Part shown: one piece after another, positions 9,972-21,537 of the stretch
How positions within the stretch are numbered: position 1 is the first letter of the stretch
How the letters are laid out: each line of letters begins with the position of its first letter
Made by a program: the position numbers and the translations under genes
NCBI RefSeq assembly: GCF_937616625.2
Contig: NC_065572.1
Location: 41,877,653 to 41,941,652 of the forward strand
Direction: 5' to 3'
DNA: 64,000 nucleotides
Source: Mercurialis annua
Taxonomy: Eukaryota; Streptophyta; Magnoliopsida; Malpighiales; Euphorbiaceae
Notes under the pieces: model-generated
What the model was told of the DNA's origin: nothing
Database searches by the model: none
Seen by the model: the letters and a program-made list of their open reading frames with translations, nothing else

Positions 9972-10965
9972 TACTTACTATTCACTTATAATCCAAACTT
10001 CACTTGTACATAATCTCACTTCATGCTTCGGAAAGCATAGCACCATTTTGACTTGCATCCACAATCATATCTTTCTTCCTCACTGTTGTTCTTATCATCT
10101 GTTTGAACTTCCGTTCAGCAACAAATTATCCACTTTGTATTGTCCTCGTGATCCTATAACTCGTATAGAATACCTTTTACTCCTTAGCTTAGCGTCCTAC
10201 AACGCATTCTAAGAACTAATCTTTAGTGTCTTTCTTGCTAAGTGATCCAAATAGGTAGGTATAAGTTAGTACCATTTAACTTACTCCATGGTTATCATAA
10301 AACTAGGTTACCTTTACTAGTTTTCGATAACTCCACTTTTAATATACCACCTTTGTCGCACATCTTTATTTATTTTATTTTTCCTTCTTTTTTTTTCTTT
10401 TCAACCTTAGTTGTTTGTTTATGGCTCATCTTATTATTGAGATGACTTTTAGTATGTTTTATGATTACTGTTTCATAAACTAACTACTCATATTTTAGTT
10501 TCCTTACATTTCTATACCTTGTATAGAATGTCTTTTTATTTACTCCTCAATCTATAGTAACTTCCTGTTACAGATTGGGTAACTGATCTCCTCTCTTCCC
10601 CGAATGTGTTTGTACAGGTGTGGGTATGGTTATAATCTAACTATCTTACTATGAAACACCTTCTAACTTACTCCACAAACACAGCTTCCTTGTTCACAAC
10701 TAACAGTTTTCATAACTGTACTATAGCTGTTACTATCAGGTTTAATTAACTGACTATCAACTGTAGCTCCATTTTCAAAACATTTTACATTTAAACAAAA
10801 TGTTCATTAAATATTTTCCACTTTTTTTTAGTCGGCCATGTTTTACGCATGTTTGGCCCGACACTTAAAATACATGTACACAACATGTACATTCTGTTAC
10901 CAGTCAGCCTAGACTTCATAGTCATAAGGCTCGATTCTCAGAATTTATCTTTTGAAATTACTGTC
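9972..10965 (-). other. Internal non-coding region of element A
   Basis: About 1 kb rich in C and T on the plus strand, so purine-rich on the element's sense strand. No gag, protease, RT or integrase motif can be found in either strand, and the longest open frame (10242-10445) is low-complexity. It looks like the internal part of F (29736-33768). Confidence 0.6.
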
Positions 10966-10985
10966 TGAATACAGTTTTTGACTTT

Positions 10986-11780
10986 TTGGAAGAGTTTGAG
11001 TACAATAGTCATAGAATTCAAGCTACTGATCGTCAATCAGTGATGCTTGTGGAGATGTCGCTGAAGGGTCCAGCTAAGGATTGGTTTCGCGATAACATCA
11101 GGCCAGAGATGGCTACATTGACTTGGGCTGAGTTTGTGAACATGTTCAGAGGTTACTATCTACCTTTCTCTGTTACTGAGAATTTCAGAGAAAAGCTGTT
11201 AAATTTAAAGAAAGGGGATAGATCATTGACAGACTACACTACAGAGTTTTTCCGCTTGGGGCGGTTTGCTACAGATCTACAGGGTGATCGAGGGCGAGTG
11301 AACGACCGCTATGTTAGGGTTTTATGCTCGGAATTTCTCCCTTTGCTGATAGGGACACACATGGAGTTCGCTCGAGTAGTGGATAGTGCTAGACAGATGG
11401 AGAATTCATTGATTCAGATTGGGACGATCTCTGACCCTTTCCAGAATCAGAAGGGAAAGAGTGATCTTCCTAGTGGGGGGCAACATGCCCCAGCGCAGCA
11501 TGGTAGTAGAAATTACTACAGTGGCTCTTCTCAGGGCAATAGGGGGAGTCGCCGTACTCACAACAAGGGGAGGCATAGTACTAGGAGTGCTCCGTTGAGT
11601 TCTAATAGCAGTGGGAGTAACCTTGGTTCAGGATGCGGGTACAATGGTGGATCGAACATTCCGTTCTGCCCAAATTGCAGACACAGGCACTATGGTCAGT
11701 GCCAGTTAGCTCCTGGAGGTTTTTCTTCTTGTGGCCAGCCGGGTCATTTCTCCAGGGAGTGTCCGACAGGTCGGCAGTAG
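10986..11780 (+). pseudogene. gag: Element B gag (capsid and nucleocapsid), 5'-truncated
   Basis: 264 codons. Residues 1-40 have the LEMSLKGPAKDWF-type start of the retrotransposon gag fold, and FREKLLNLKKGD...YTTEF near 75-95 is typical capsid. Two zinc-binding motifs sit near the end: CPNCRHRHYGQC (about 228-239) and a knuckle ending CGQPGHFSREC. The first Cys of the second knuckle, present in C and D as CFTCGQ or CFSCGQ, is lost here (FSSCGQ), so this knuckle is defective. The frame ends at TAG 11778-11780, where C and D have CAG, and continues in phase. The ATG at 10986 lies inside the gag domain; an in-phase reading exists a little further upstream, so the real start was in lost sequence. 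Confidence 0.9.
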
Positions 11781-12245
11781 ATGTCTAACTCCAGTGTGGC
11801 GCAGTCGTCTTACCAGCAGCAGAGACCTGCGTTTACACAGTCTGTAGGGTATTCTCAACCTGCAGCATCTTTTGGTGGCCAGCGGGGCCGAGGTTCCGGT
11901 GGCAGAGGTTTTGGTGGCCGTGGTAACGGTGGCAGAGGTTCCAACAATTATGGTACTGGGCAGAGTTCACAGCAGCAGCCGCAGGGTCAGGCCAGAGTGT
12001 TCGCACTTACTCCTCAGGATGCGCGTGCATCAAACGCTATGGTGCAATGTACCTTTCCGATTTTTGTTACTGGTGCTTTGGTGTTATTTGATGCGGGTGC
12101 AGCCCATTCGTTTGTTTCTACTTGTTTTGCGGGAAAATTGGGTATTGCACCATCTGTTTTGAGTGAACCTCTAGCTGTGTCTACACCTATGTCTGAAGGT
12201 ATAGTAGTGGACGTCGTTTATCCGTCTTGTCCAGTGATTATTTAG
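11781..12245 (+). pseudogene. Element B gag tail and aspartic protease, N-terminal part
   Basis: In phase with gag after the TAG stop. It begins with a Gln/Ser-rich and Gly/Arg-rich linker (RGRGSGGRGFGGRGNGGRG), then the protease, which cleaves the polyprotein. The protease active-site block is LFDAGAAHSFVS: the family's usual D-S/T-G triad reads D-A-G, as it also does in C and D. Ends at TAG 12243-12245 (CAG in D); another in-phase stop, TAA 12255-12257, follows. Confidence 0.85.
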
Positions 12246-12272
12246 GGTAGAGAATAATGTGCTGATTTAATT

Positions 12273-12767
12273 ATGCTTGACGTTTTTTCTTTTAATGTCA
12301 TCTTGGGGATGGGTTGGCTGTCACGTCACTTTGCTTCTATTGACTGTCGAGGGAAGTCAGTCGAGTTTAGGATTCCAGGTGATCTACCTTTTTCCTTTCA
12401 GGGAGAAAAGGCGAAGACACCTAAGAATCTGATTTCCGCCATCAAGGCGAAGCGGATGTTAGGCAAGGGTTGCCGGGGTTTTCTTGCTGTGGTTCGTAAT
12501 TTGGAGGCTGATAGTGGTGATATGCATAGTGTTCCGATAGTGAATGAGTTCACTGATGTGTTTCCAGAGGAATTTCCTGGATTACCACCTGACCATGAGA
12601 TTGAGTTTTGCATTGATGTGGTTTATGGTACAGCTCCGATTTTGATACTGCCGTATTGGATGGCTCCTGCAGAGCTGAAGGATTTGAAAGACCAGTTACA
12701 AGAGTTGTTGGACAGCGGGTTCATCAGACTGAGTACTTCTCCATGGGGTGCTCCAATCTGTTTGTGA
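12273..12767 (+). pseudogene. Element B protease C-terminus to RT N-terminus
   Basis: Reads the protease tail (FNVILGMGWLSRHFASIDC; C and D have GMDWL, so the Asp is replaced by Gly here), a connector, and the first RT block ending with [13 protein letters not shown] one-base deletion around 12757 shifts the frame and the ORF ends at 12767. Two in-phase stops separate it from the upstream protease half. Confidence 0.85.
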
Positions 12768-12811
12768 ATAAGAAAGACGGTTTCTTTCGACTGTGTATCG
12801 ACTACAGATAG

Positions 12812-13585
12812 TTGAACAAGGCTATTGTCAAGAACAGATATCCTCTTCCTCGCATCGATGATTTGTTTGACCAGTTGCAGGGTGCGAAGTGTTTTTCCAA
12901 GATTGATTTGAGGTCAAGGTATCATCAACTTCGGATCCGTGATGTAGATGTGCCTAAGACTGCTTTCCGAACGCGGTATGGACATTTTGAGTTTCTGGTT
13001 ATGTCCTTTGGTCTGACTAACGCACCAGCAGCGTTTATGGATATGATGAACAGAGTGTTCAAGCCATTTTTAGATCAATTTGTTATCGTTTTCATTGATG
13101 ACATTTTAATCTATTCTCGAAGTGAGGAGGAGCATGCTTACTATTTGAGGACTATACTACAGACATTGCGTGAGCATCAGTTGTATGCTAAGTTCTCAAA
13201 ATGTGAGTTCTGGTTGGATCAGGTTACCTTTCTAGGACACGTGGTGTCGAAAGATGGGATCAAGGTTGATTCGAAGAAGATTGAGGCGGTTATGGATTGG
13301 CAGAGGCCGAGGTCAGTTACCGAGATCAGAAGTTTTCTGGGTTTACTTGGCTACTATCGTCGGTTCGTGCAAGATTTCTCCAGAATATCTGCACCGTTGA
13401 CTAAACTGACACATAAGGGTGTTAAGTTTGAGTGGACTGACAAGTGCGAGGTGAGCTTTGAGAAGCTCAAGGAGATTTTGACTACAATTCCGGTTTTGAC
13501 ATTGTCTTCTGGCATTGACGGTTTCACAGTGTATTGTGATGCGTCTCGGATTGGTTTGGGTTGCGTGCTGATGCAACATGGATAG
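12812..13585 (+). pseudogene. Element B reverse transcriptase and RNase H start
   Basis: RT fingers and palm: [18 protein letters not shown], then [12 protein letters not shown], and the catalytic block [10 protein letters not shown] (residues about 92-101; the YxDD box reads FIDD, common in Ty3/gypsy). [11 protein letters not shown] marks the connection domain, and RNase H opens with FTVYCDAS near residue 239. Upstream, TAG 12809-12811 replaces CAG of C and D. The frame is cut by TAG 13583-13585, a stop that C shares at the same codon. Confidence 0.92.
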
Positions 13586-14164
13586 GTGATTGCCTATGCT
13601 TCCAGACAGTTGAAGAAGCATGAGGTGAATTACCCTACACATGATTTAGAGTTAGCAGCAGTGGTTTTTGTGCCGAAAATTTGGAGGCACTACTTGTATG
13701 GTGCTACTTGTGAGATTTTCACTGATCACAAGAGTCTGAAGTATATCTTTGATCAGAGAGAGTTGAACTTGAGACAGAGGAGGTGGCTAGAATTGCTGAA
13801 AGACTACGACTCTACTATTCAGTACTATCCTGGTAAGGCTAATGTTGTAGCCGATGCGTTGAGTCGCAAGTCTTCGGGCAGTTTAGCTCATATCACTGAG
13901 GTTCGGCGTAGACCCATGGTTAGAGAGTGGCACGGTTTGATAGCTTTAGGCTATGGTTTTCAAGTTTCTCAGGCCGGTTATTTGTTAGCACAGTTGCAAG
14001 TGCAACCTGTTTTGATTGATCGGATCAAAGCTTTACAAGTTGAGGATTCACGGTTAAAACGGATTATTGAGGAGGTTCAGCAGGACGGTAACTCTAAGTT
14101 TACTTTTGTGGATGGTGTTCTGAGACATGGTTCGAGATTGTGTGTTCCGGATTCGATGGTTTGA
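13586..14164 (+). pseudogene. Element B RNase H and integrase linker
   Basis: In phase with the RT after the [23 protein letters not shown] and [11 protein letters not shown] are RNase H blocks; [10 protein letters not shown] closes the domain and the tether to integrase follows. A one-base deletion near 14153, relative to C, moves the integrase into another frame and the ORF ends at TGA 14162-14164. Confidence 0.9.
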
Positions 14165-15246
14165 GAGCCAAGATTCTGGAAGAAGCGCACAAGTCTGCTT
14201 ATAGTGTTCATCCGGGTTCTACTAAAATGTACCATGATCTTAAGGGTACCTACTGGTGGAGCGGGATGAAGAAGGATGTTGCTGAGTATGTTTCTAAGTG
14301 TCTGACTTGCCAGCAGGTGAAGCTGGAGCATCAGAGATCTTTTGGTTATCTGCAGCCACTACCTATTGCAGAGTGGAAGTGGGAGCGGATTGCCATGGAT
14401 TTTGTGGTTGGTTTACCACGTACTCGACAGGGGTACGATTCCATCTGGGTTATAGTTGACCGTCTGACCAAGTCAGCTCATTTCCTTCCGATCAAGGTTT
14501 CGTATACTGCTCCGAGGTTGGCTCAGTTGTACATCGACAGGATTGTCAGTTTGCATGGTGTACCGATTTCTATTGTTTCAGACAGGGGTTCTGTGCTTAC
14601 TTTGAGGTTCTGGAAAGCGTTACAGGAATCCTTGGGTTCTCGGTTGGATTTCAATACAACTTTTCATCCTCAGACTGACAGTCAATCTGAGAGGACTATT
14701 CAGACGTTGGAGGATATGCTCATGATGTGTGTTCTCGATTTTCAGGGTAGCTGGGATACTCATTTGCCGTTGATTGAGTTTTCTTATAACAACAGTTACC
14801 ACGCGAGTATCGAGATGGCGCCGTATGAGGCTTCGTACGGGCGCAAGTGTAGATCTCCTATCTGTTGGGAGGAGGTTGGAGAGCGTAAACTCTCGGGAGT
14901 AGAGATTATTCAGATTACCTCAGAGAATGTACCGTTGATCAAACGGAGGTTAGAGACTGCCTTTATTCGGCATAAGAGTTATGCTGATCCGAAGAGGAAA
15001 GACATTGAGTTTCATGTTGGTGATTTCGTGTTTCTTCGGGTTTCGCCTATGAAAGGCGTGGTTCGTTTTGGTGTCAAGGGAAAGTTGGCACCGAGGTATA
15101 TTGGTCCATATGAGATTTTAGAGAGGATTGGAGCTGTGGCTTATCGTCTGGTACTGCCGCCAGACATGTCGTTAGTACATCCTATGTTTCATGTTTCTAT
15201 GTTGAGGAAGTGCATTTCGGATCCTTCGCACGTGATTGTGCCCTAG
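14140..15246 (+). pseudogene. Element B integrase
   Basis: Integrase inserts the cDNA into host DNA. The zinc-binding HHCC set is visible (His17, His24, Cys54, Cys57). The catalytic D,D35E triad is complete: Asp87 ([12 protein letters not shown]), Asp148 (SIVSDRGS) and Glu184 (TDSQSERTIQTLEDML). A GPY/F module follows (GKLAPRYIGPYEI, about 310-322), then LVHPMFHVSMLRKC. The core is intact at motif level even though the frame is cut from RT upstream and by TAG 15244-15246 downstream. Relative to C, B has an extra 18 bases just before that stop region. Confidence 0.93.
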
Positions 15247-15436
15247 AGCTTTGAGATTGACCAAGAGTTATCATATGAGGAACAAACCAGTTGAGGTTGT
15301 TGATACGCAAGTGCGTAAATTGCGGAACAAGGAGATTCTTATGGTCAAAGTTCTCTGGAGCAATCATTCTGTAGAAGAGTGCACTTGGGAGACCGAGTCG
15401 GATATGCGGAATCGCTATCCTTTTCTTTTTCCGTGA
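15236..15436 (+). pseudogene. Element B chromodomain, end of pol
   Basis: After a further frameshift near 15284 the frame reads PVEVVDTQVRKLRNKEILMV, then KVLWSNHSVEECTWE and MRNRYPFLF, a chromodomain-like module. In chromoviruses it follows integrase and is thought to steer integration to modified chromatin. The natural stop TGA is at 15434-15436. Confidence 0.88.
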
Positions 15437-15554
15437 GGTGCGATATTTTGATTTTATGTGATTTTAACGATTTTTACTTGTATTACGTGTTGTTCTGTTG
15501 TTAATTATTTATCGTGTTAAATTCGAGGACGAATTTATAATTAGTTGGGGAGAA
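15437..15554 (+). other. Element B 3' untranslated region, stem-loop and polypurine tract
   Basis: 118 bases between the pol stop and the LTR. A stem-loop (15518-15525 pairing with 15530-15537; TAAATTCG, loop AGGA, CGAATTTA) precedes the purine tract AGTTGGGGAGAA (15543-15554) that directly abuts the LTR. The same arrangement is seen in A, C and F. Confidence 0.85.
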
Positions 15555-15750
15555 TGTAATATCCCGTAAAATTTTAAATTATTCTTTTAATTTTTCCGGT
15601 AATTTTTTATCATTCCGGTTTTACGGTTCGATTCGTGAATAGTTAGAATTTGGGGATACTCGGTTCGGTTTGTGGTTCAACGAAAATGGTTGAACCACAC
15701 TTTTGAATCAGGTCTCAAAAGATACCTGATTCCAACAAAAATAGGTGAGG

Positions 15751-15864
15751 TGTCGTACGAGACAAACAGGTCTTGTACGAGAACCTCGTTTGTTGCCTGG
15801 TCTCGTACGAGACCAGGCATTCTCGAACGAGAATCAGGCCAGTTTGGCTGTTCTCGTTCGAGAC
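15751..15864 (+). promoter_or_regulatory. Palindrome cluster of LTR B (TCTCG-NN-CGAGA)
   Basis: Five palindromes with a CG-NN-CG core. 15795-15818 is a perfect 24-bp palindrome (half: GCCTGGTCTCGT), identical in C (19842-19865) and H (60131-60154). Others are TTCTCGAACGAGAA and TTCTCGTTCGAGAC. The outer base pair switches between G:C and T:A in a compensatory way. The cluster lies about 200-310 bases into the LTR. Confidence 0.8.
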
Positions 15865-17601
15865 TTACCTTACCAGCGTGTGGGGGCACTTTCGTCTCCC
15901 ATTTTCGCTGAAAATTCACTGATCATAATCGCTCTCAAAGTTCAAGGAAAATCATTGGTAAGTTTGTTTTGAAATTTCAGTTTTGGCTTTGAACGACATT
16001 CCGGATTTTTGATCGATCTCTCTCGTTTCTAGATCGAAACTGTTTCCGTTTGATCCCGGAGATTCTAGACTCACATACCTACGTTTCCCCACGTTTTCGC
16101 AAAACGGTACATGATCGACCTCGTTTCAATCGTCGTACGGTTTATCGTTTTGAGTTTTTATGAATTGTTTCATGTTAGGATGTTACTGCCGATACTTTTT
16201 TTAAGGTCTTAGGCTATGGTTGTGATCTTTTAACGATAGTTAGCATCCTTGTTTAATGGGTTAACAGAATTGATTAGTTTATGTCATGCCGTGGTATTGA
16301 ATTGCCGTTTGGTTCTTGTTGAATTCACCATGGTTATGCCGATTAGTTCTTGATTTTGTTTGGGTTGATTTGTGTACCTTGGAAACCTTAATCTCATGAT
16401 ATTTTTTGAATAAAGTGGTTAAATATAAGCTTGGGTTGAAGTTGTACCTACTGCCTTGTTCAAAAATGGAGTTATGGTTGAAGACTAGGTGTGGCGGGGA
16501 TTGTGTTGTTTGAATGAAGGAGATGGCAAAATTGCCACTATGGTCACCATCATGTTTTTCTCAAAACAACTTAATGCTTAAGGTTAAATTATAAATGAAT
16601 TTTGTTTTAATAATAATAACTTTCGAATTTCGATTGATTTATAAATTTGTGATTTTAAACAATAAGTGTTACAATTTAGGTTAATATAATTACTCGGGTA
16701 ATTATATTTATTTTTCAATTACCAAAGTGGCTAAATTATAATTTAGCCCTTGAATATTTTTATAACTTAATTAAGTGGATTTTTGGTTGGTTACTTTATA
16801 CTTTGTTTTAATTATAAAAAAAAGTAATTAATTTGAGTTCGGGTATCAAATTGGCTAGAGTACAGTTTAGTCCCTAATTGGCTAAAATACAGTTTAGCCC
16901 CTAAACTTTTATAAACTTAAAATGGTTAGATTTTTGGGTTGTAACTTGAGTTACTTAGATTTGAAGTTATTGAGTTCTGCTTTTTAAATTGGATTATTAT
17001 TTTATCGAATTATTTTATAAATATAAACTCGGGTTTATATTTGATAAACGTTTTGAGTCGGGTTAGACTTGGGTCACCCGACAAGTGAGGTTAGCTTGGT
17101 AGTTATTGGTAACTCGGCTAACCCACTATTTGGAAATTTATTATTATTAAATAATATTTTATAAATCGGATTTTAAGCGAGAACTCAATAGACTTGTAAT
17201 AATTGTGCATTGTTACATTTTGGATATTTTTGTGTTGTTTGGATTATTTAATTCCGATGTATTATTTGTGCTAGTCCTATGTGGTGTCTAGTACTCTCTA
17301 GAGTTAGGGTCTGTTTTTAATAATTATTTTATTTGTCTATACCAGTCTACTGTTCGTGCTTCAGAGGCGAACCAGGATTAGTTGCTTGCCGGTTATCACG
17401 TGGATTAGCAAACAGTAAGTTTGTACTTACTATTTACCGCTTTATTAAGTAAATTGTTATTTTAATATTAAATATATATACTGTACGTATATTTCGAACT
17501 GTTTTGTATTATGGCTCTTAGTTGGAACATGCTACGTAATTGGCATCATTAGGACTGCGTGCGCACCGGTAATGATTTGTGTAAGGTATTTATGGTAATG
17601 T

Positions 17602-17727
17602 GGTAACTCGGTGTGAGCATAGCTCTCGGGACAAAATAGAGTAACTCGGTGTAGCATAACTCTCGGGACTCTGGATATGGTAAAAGTGTGGTCAGTGGTA
17701 ACTCGGTGTAGCTCAGCTCTCGGGACC
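17602..17727 (+). repeat. Triple TAACTCGG...CTCGGGAC repeat in LTR B
   Basis: Three copies of a unit of about 30 bases containing TAACTCGGTGT and, some ten bases later, CTCTCGGGAC; copies are 30-60 bases apart. The same pair of blocks occurs three times on the minus strand in both LTRs of F. Confidence 0.75.
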
Positions 17728-18319
17728 AGGCCTATTGGATTATGTTTATTATTTAGAATTGTGGATTAGGGTTCCAACTATTATTCGTAATATCGTTATT
17801 AAATGTTTTAAAAGGTTTTATAGGTTTTCCACTTAATAAATGTAGATAGTGGTATAAACTCATCTCAGTATATCTGACCCCGTTGTTTTCCCAATTTTTC
17901 CCAAGGTTATGATCTGGGAGAGTCTGGTGATCTCCGCATTTACTTTTCTTCGGAGGTTCCATTTATTTTTGATAAACTGTAAAACTGTTTTATTCTTAAA
18001 CCGCAGTAGTAACTACTCGTCTTTATTATTATTATAGTTTTTGTCGGATTGGTTCGACTAGTTATATTGCTTTGGCATGTTACATTATTTACATTGGTTT
18101 ATATTAAATCTATTTTAGACTCGAAATTGGATAAGCATGTTATATTAATTGTCGAATATTATAACTGCTAGATTTAGGCTGAAGTCTCGGTTATCCCCGA
18201 GCATTGGTTTTCTGCAGGTTTATGCATTTGTATATTAAATGAACGACTATCTACGGGTTTTGGTACTACATTACCCATACCCTAGCGCCGGTCCCGATTC
18301 ATGAAAATGGGTCGTGACA

Positions 18320-20056
18320 AAACGTTTATCAAATATAAACCCGAGTTTATATTTATAAAATAATTCGATAAAATAATAATTCATTTTAAAAAAAACAGAA
18401 CTCAATAACTTCAATTCCAAGTAACCCAAGTTACAATTAAAACTTAACCATTTTAAGTTTATAAAAGTTTAGGGACTAAATTATACTTTAGCCAATTAGG
18501 GACTAAACTGTACTTTAGCCAATTAGGGACTAAATTGTACTTTAGCCAATTTGATCTTCGAAATCAAATTAATTACTTTTGTTTATAACTAAAACAAAAT
18601 ATAAAGTTACTAACCAAAAACTTAATTAAATAAGTTTATTTTTTAAAACGTTTAGGTGCTAAATTGTAATTTAGCCAATTTTCATGCCAAATAGATAATT
18701 GAAATTAAATATAGAAATTATATTTCAAAATGAAATATGAAGTTATAACCAACAATTTAATTTAATAAGTTTAAAAATTGTTCAAGGGCTAAATTGTAAT
18801 TTAGCCACTTTTTGATATTTGAAAATAAATAAATATAATTACCCGAGTAATTATATTACCTTAGATTGTAAAACACTTATTGTTTACAAATTACAAATTT
18901 ATAAATCAATCGAGATTCGAAGTTATTTAAAACAAAATTAATACTAAATAACTAGAGGGGTTCAAATATTTAATGCAAAATAAACACATGGTTAATTAGC
19001 ACTCTTTGCCACCATCTTCAACTTAAAGAACAAAACCAATTCTTCATGCCATGAACAGAGGCAGCGTTTCAACATGAAACAAAACAAAATTTCCGCCAAG
19101 AACAAAGCATTATAATCATAAGCCGTAAACACAAAAACCCCTTAAACTCACAATCATTTTACTAAATCCAAACAATCCTTGATCAATGAACACATAAATA
19201 CTCGGTATTTTTAAGCAACACAAGAGGCTTAACAATGGCGGATAATCAATCGAGATAAACCGTACGGCGATTCACACAACGGAATAACACGGCTTAATCA
19301 ATTCAGTTAATTGGTTCTAGCAAACATGGATCTTAATAACATAACAGAATCATCATCAAGGAATAGCAAAATCAGCAGAAACCATAAGAAATCAAGAAAC
19401 AGTTTTTAACTAAAGAAAACGATAACCGAACGGCGATTAAAACGAGGTCGATTACGTACCGTTTTGCGAAAATGAGATAGGAAAACGTAGATACGCGAGT
19501 CTAGAGTCTCTGGAAACAAACGGTTCTAATTTCGATTAAGAAACGAAAGAGAACGATCAAAAATACGGAATTGCCGTTTTAAACATAAACTGAAATTTAA
19601 TGAATAATGAAGCTTACCAGAACAGCAACTTCGAAAGAGATTATGAAGTGTTAAATCTTCAGAGAAAAACGAACAGAAGACGGCTATGGATTGTCTGAAG
19701 TGCGGAGAATGAATTAGGGTAGAAGGTTTCGTATTTAAGTAGGTCGAATTAGGTTAGAACAAAGGACAAAAGTGCCCCCTACCTTGGTGTAATAAGTCTC
19801 GAACGAGACAGGCCAAATTGGCCTGGTTCTCGTTCGAGAATGCCTGGTCTCGTACGAGACCAGGCCAGCCAAACGAGGTTCTCGTACGAGACCTTTCTTC
19901 TTTTCTTGTGATTCAACCCTTTTTGGTTGAACCACAAACCGAACCGAGTATCTCCAAATTCTAACTAGTCACGAATCGAACCGCAAAACCGGAAACGACT
20001 AGAAAACTCCCGGAAATTTATAAAAAAAATAATGTAAAATTTTACGGGATATTACA
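18320..20056 (-). repeat. 3' LTR of element C (truncated)
   Basis: Starts on the minus strand at 20056 with TGTAATATCCCGTAAAATTT, as in B. It is alignable with B down to the equivalent of B position about 17060, so the last kilobase of the LTR is missing. Near 18465-18560 a 27-bp unit (AGGGACTAAA...TTTAGCCAATT) is repeated three times; the same triplet is in H near 58930-58990. A palindrome cluster (19795-19895) and a TATA-like TTAAATA (19731-19740) are present. Confidence 0.9.
19795..19895 (-). promoter_or_regulatory. Palindrome cluster and TATA-like site of LTR C
   Basis: Four palindromes of the TCTCG-NN-CGAGA type, including the perfect 24-bp one (19842-19865) shared with B and H. About 55 bases further in the element's direction is ACTTAAATACG (19731-19740), a weak TATA-like sequence, so the cluster would be upstream of transcription, unlike in A and F. 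Confidence 0.7.
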
Positions 20057-20092
20057 TTCTCCCCAACTAAATAAAAATTCGTCCTCGAATTT
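20057..20092 (-). other. Polypurine tract and stem-loop of element C
   Basis: Minus strand AGTTGGGGAGAA (20057-20068) abuts the LTR. Stem AAATTCG (20075-20081) pairs with 20086-20092 around a four-base loop. Confidence 0.85.
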
Positions 20093-20173
20093 AACACGAT
20101 AAGCAAACAATAGCAGAAAACACGTAACACAATTAAAACTCATAAAGATCACATAAAATCAAAACATCGTACC

Positions 20174-21537
20174 TCACGGAAAAAGAAAAGGATAGCGATT
20201 CCGCATATCCGACTCGGTCTCCCAAGTGCACTCTTCTACAGAAGATTGCGCTAGAGAACTTTGAGCATCAGAATCTCCTTGTTCCGTAATTTACGCACTT
20301 ACGTATCAACAACCTCAACTGGCTGTTCCTCATACGATAACTCTTGGTCAATCTCAACGTGCGAAGGATCAGAAATGCACTTTCTCAACATAGAAACATG
20401 AAACACAGGATGTACCAAAGACATGTTTGGTGGCAGAATCAGACGATAAGCCACAGCTCCAATCCTTTCTGAAATCTCGTAAGGACCAATATACCTCGGT
20501 GCCAACTTTCCCTTGACACCAAAGCGAACCACGCCTTTCATAGGCGAAATCCGAAGAAACACGAAATCACCAACATGAAACTCAATGTCTTTCCTCTTCG
20601 GATTAGCATAACTCTTATGCCGACAAAAAGCAGTCTCTAACCTCCATTTGATCAATGGTACCTTCTCTGAGGTAATTTGAATAATCTCTGCTCCCGAGAG
20701 TTTACGCTCTCCAACCTCCTCCCAACAGATAAGAGATCTACACTTGCGCCCGTACAAAGCCTCATATGACGCCGTCTCGATACTCGTGTGGTAACTGTTG
20801 TTGTAAGAAAACTCAATCAACGGCAAATGAGCATCCCAGCTACCCTGAAAATTGAGAACACACATCCTGAGCATATCCTCCAACGTCTGAATAGTCCTCT
20901 CAGACTGACCGTCAGTCTGAGGATGAAAAGCTGTAGTGAAATCCTACCAAGAACCCAAGGGTTCCTGTAACGCTTTCCAGAACCTCAAAGTAAACACAGA
21001 ACCTCTGTCTGACACAATAGAAACCGGTACACCATGCAAACTGACAATCCTGTCGATATACAACTGAGCCAACCTCGATGCTGTATATGAAACCTTGATA
21101 GGAAGGAAATGAGTTTACTTTGTCATACGGTCAACTATCACCCAGATGGAATCGTACCCCTGTTGAGTACGGGGTAAAACAACCACGAAATCCATGGCAA
21201 TTCGCTCCCACTTTCACTCTGAAATAGGTAGTGGTTGCAAATAACCAAAAGGTCTCTGATGTTCCAGCTTCACCTGCTGGCAAGTCAGACACTTAGAAAC
21301 ATACTCAGCGACATCCTTCTTCATCCCGCTCCACCAGTAGGTACCCTTAAGATCATGGTACATCTTAGTAGAACCCGGATGAACACTATAAGCAGACTTG
21401 TGCGCTTCTTCCAGAATCTGGTCCCTCAAACCATCTGAATCCGGAACACACAATCTCGAACCATGTCTTAGAACACCCTCCACAAAAGTAAACTCAGAGT
21501 TACCGTCCTGCTGAACCTCCTCTATTATCCGTCTCAA
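20174..21537 (-). pseudogene. Element C integrase and chromodomain
   Basis: Open pieces 21537-21214 (zinc-binding region EEAHKSAYSVHPGSTKMYHD through KCLTCQQVK) and 20883-20299 (catalytic-domain end MLRMCVLNFQG through GPYEI and MLRKCISDPSHV). Between them stops interrupt the core: TGG to TGA at 21214-21216, then TAA and TAG codons further on. The TDGQSERTIQTLE block with the catalytic Glu is still readable near 20885-20925. The chromodomain is broken by TAA 20299-20301 (CAA in B) and a TAG; the original stop is at 20174-20176. Confidence 0.88.

Larger units (their letters stand above)
7861..10965 (-). mobile_element. Element A: 3' end of a chromovirus-like or non-autonomous LTR element
   Basis: On the minus strand, reading from high to low coordinate: about 1 kb of internal sequence without a gene, a PPT-adjacent stem-loop, a polypurine tract, and an LTR from 9931 down to about 7861. 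The LTR lacks its last several hundred bases: a block matching positions 27290-27400 of element F is recognisable near 7880-7990, but the TGTCACGACCC end is missing. The gene-free internal sequence, pyrimidine-rich on the plus strand, resembles that of F in composition, suggesting a second non-autonomous element. Right border with B about 10930-10985. Confidence 0.7.
10966..18319 (+). mobile_element. Element B: Ty3/gypsy chromovirus (Tekay/Del-like), 5' LTR missing
   Basis: Order on the plus strand: gag, protease, RT, RNase H, integrase, chromodomain, stem-loop, polypurine tract, 3' LTR. This gene order with a C-terminal chromodomain places it in the chromoviruses; the long LTR and chromodomain style suggest the Tekay/Del lineage. 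The 5' LTR, primer site and start of gag are absent. The coding region has at least seven in-frame stops and three frameshifts, so it is inactive. It is very similar to C and D. Confidence 0.93.
15555..18319 (+). repeat. 3' LTR of element B (2765 bp)
   Basis: Starts TGTAATATCCCG and ends GGGTCGTGACA, so it has TG...CA ends. It contains a palindrome cluster (15751-15864), T-rich sequence with short AGTCCCTAA-type repeats (16850-16910), a CTCATCTCAGTATATCTGAC block (17869) shared by all LTRs here, and three TAACTCGG...CTCGGGAC repeats (17602-17727). Relative to C, about 95 bases just downstream of the palindrome cluster are missing, which removes the TATA-like sequence seen in C. No gene lies in it. 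Confidence 0.93.
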
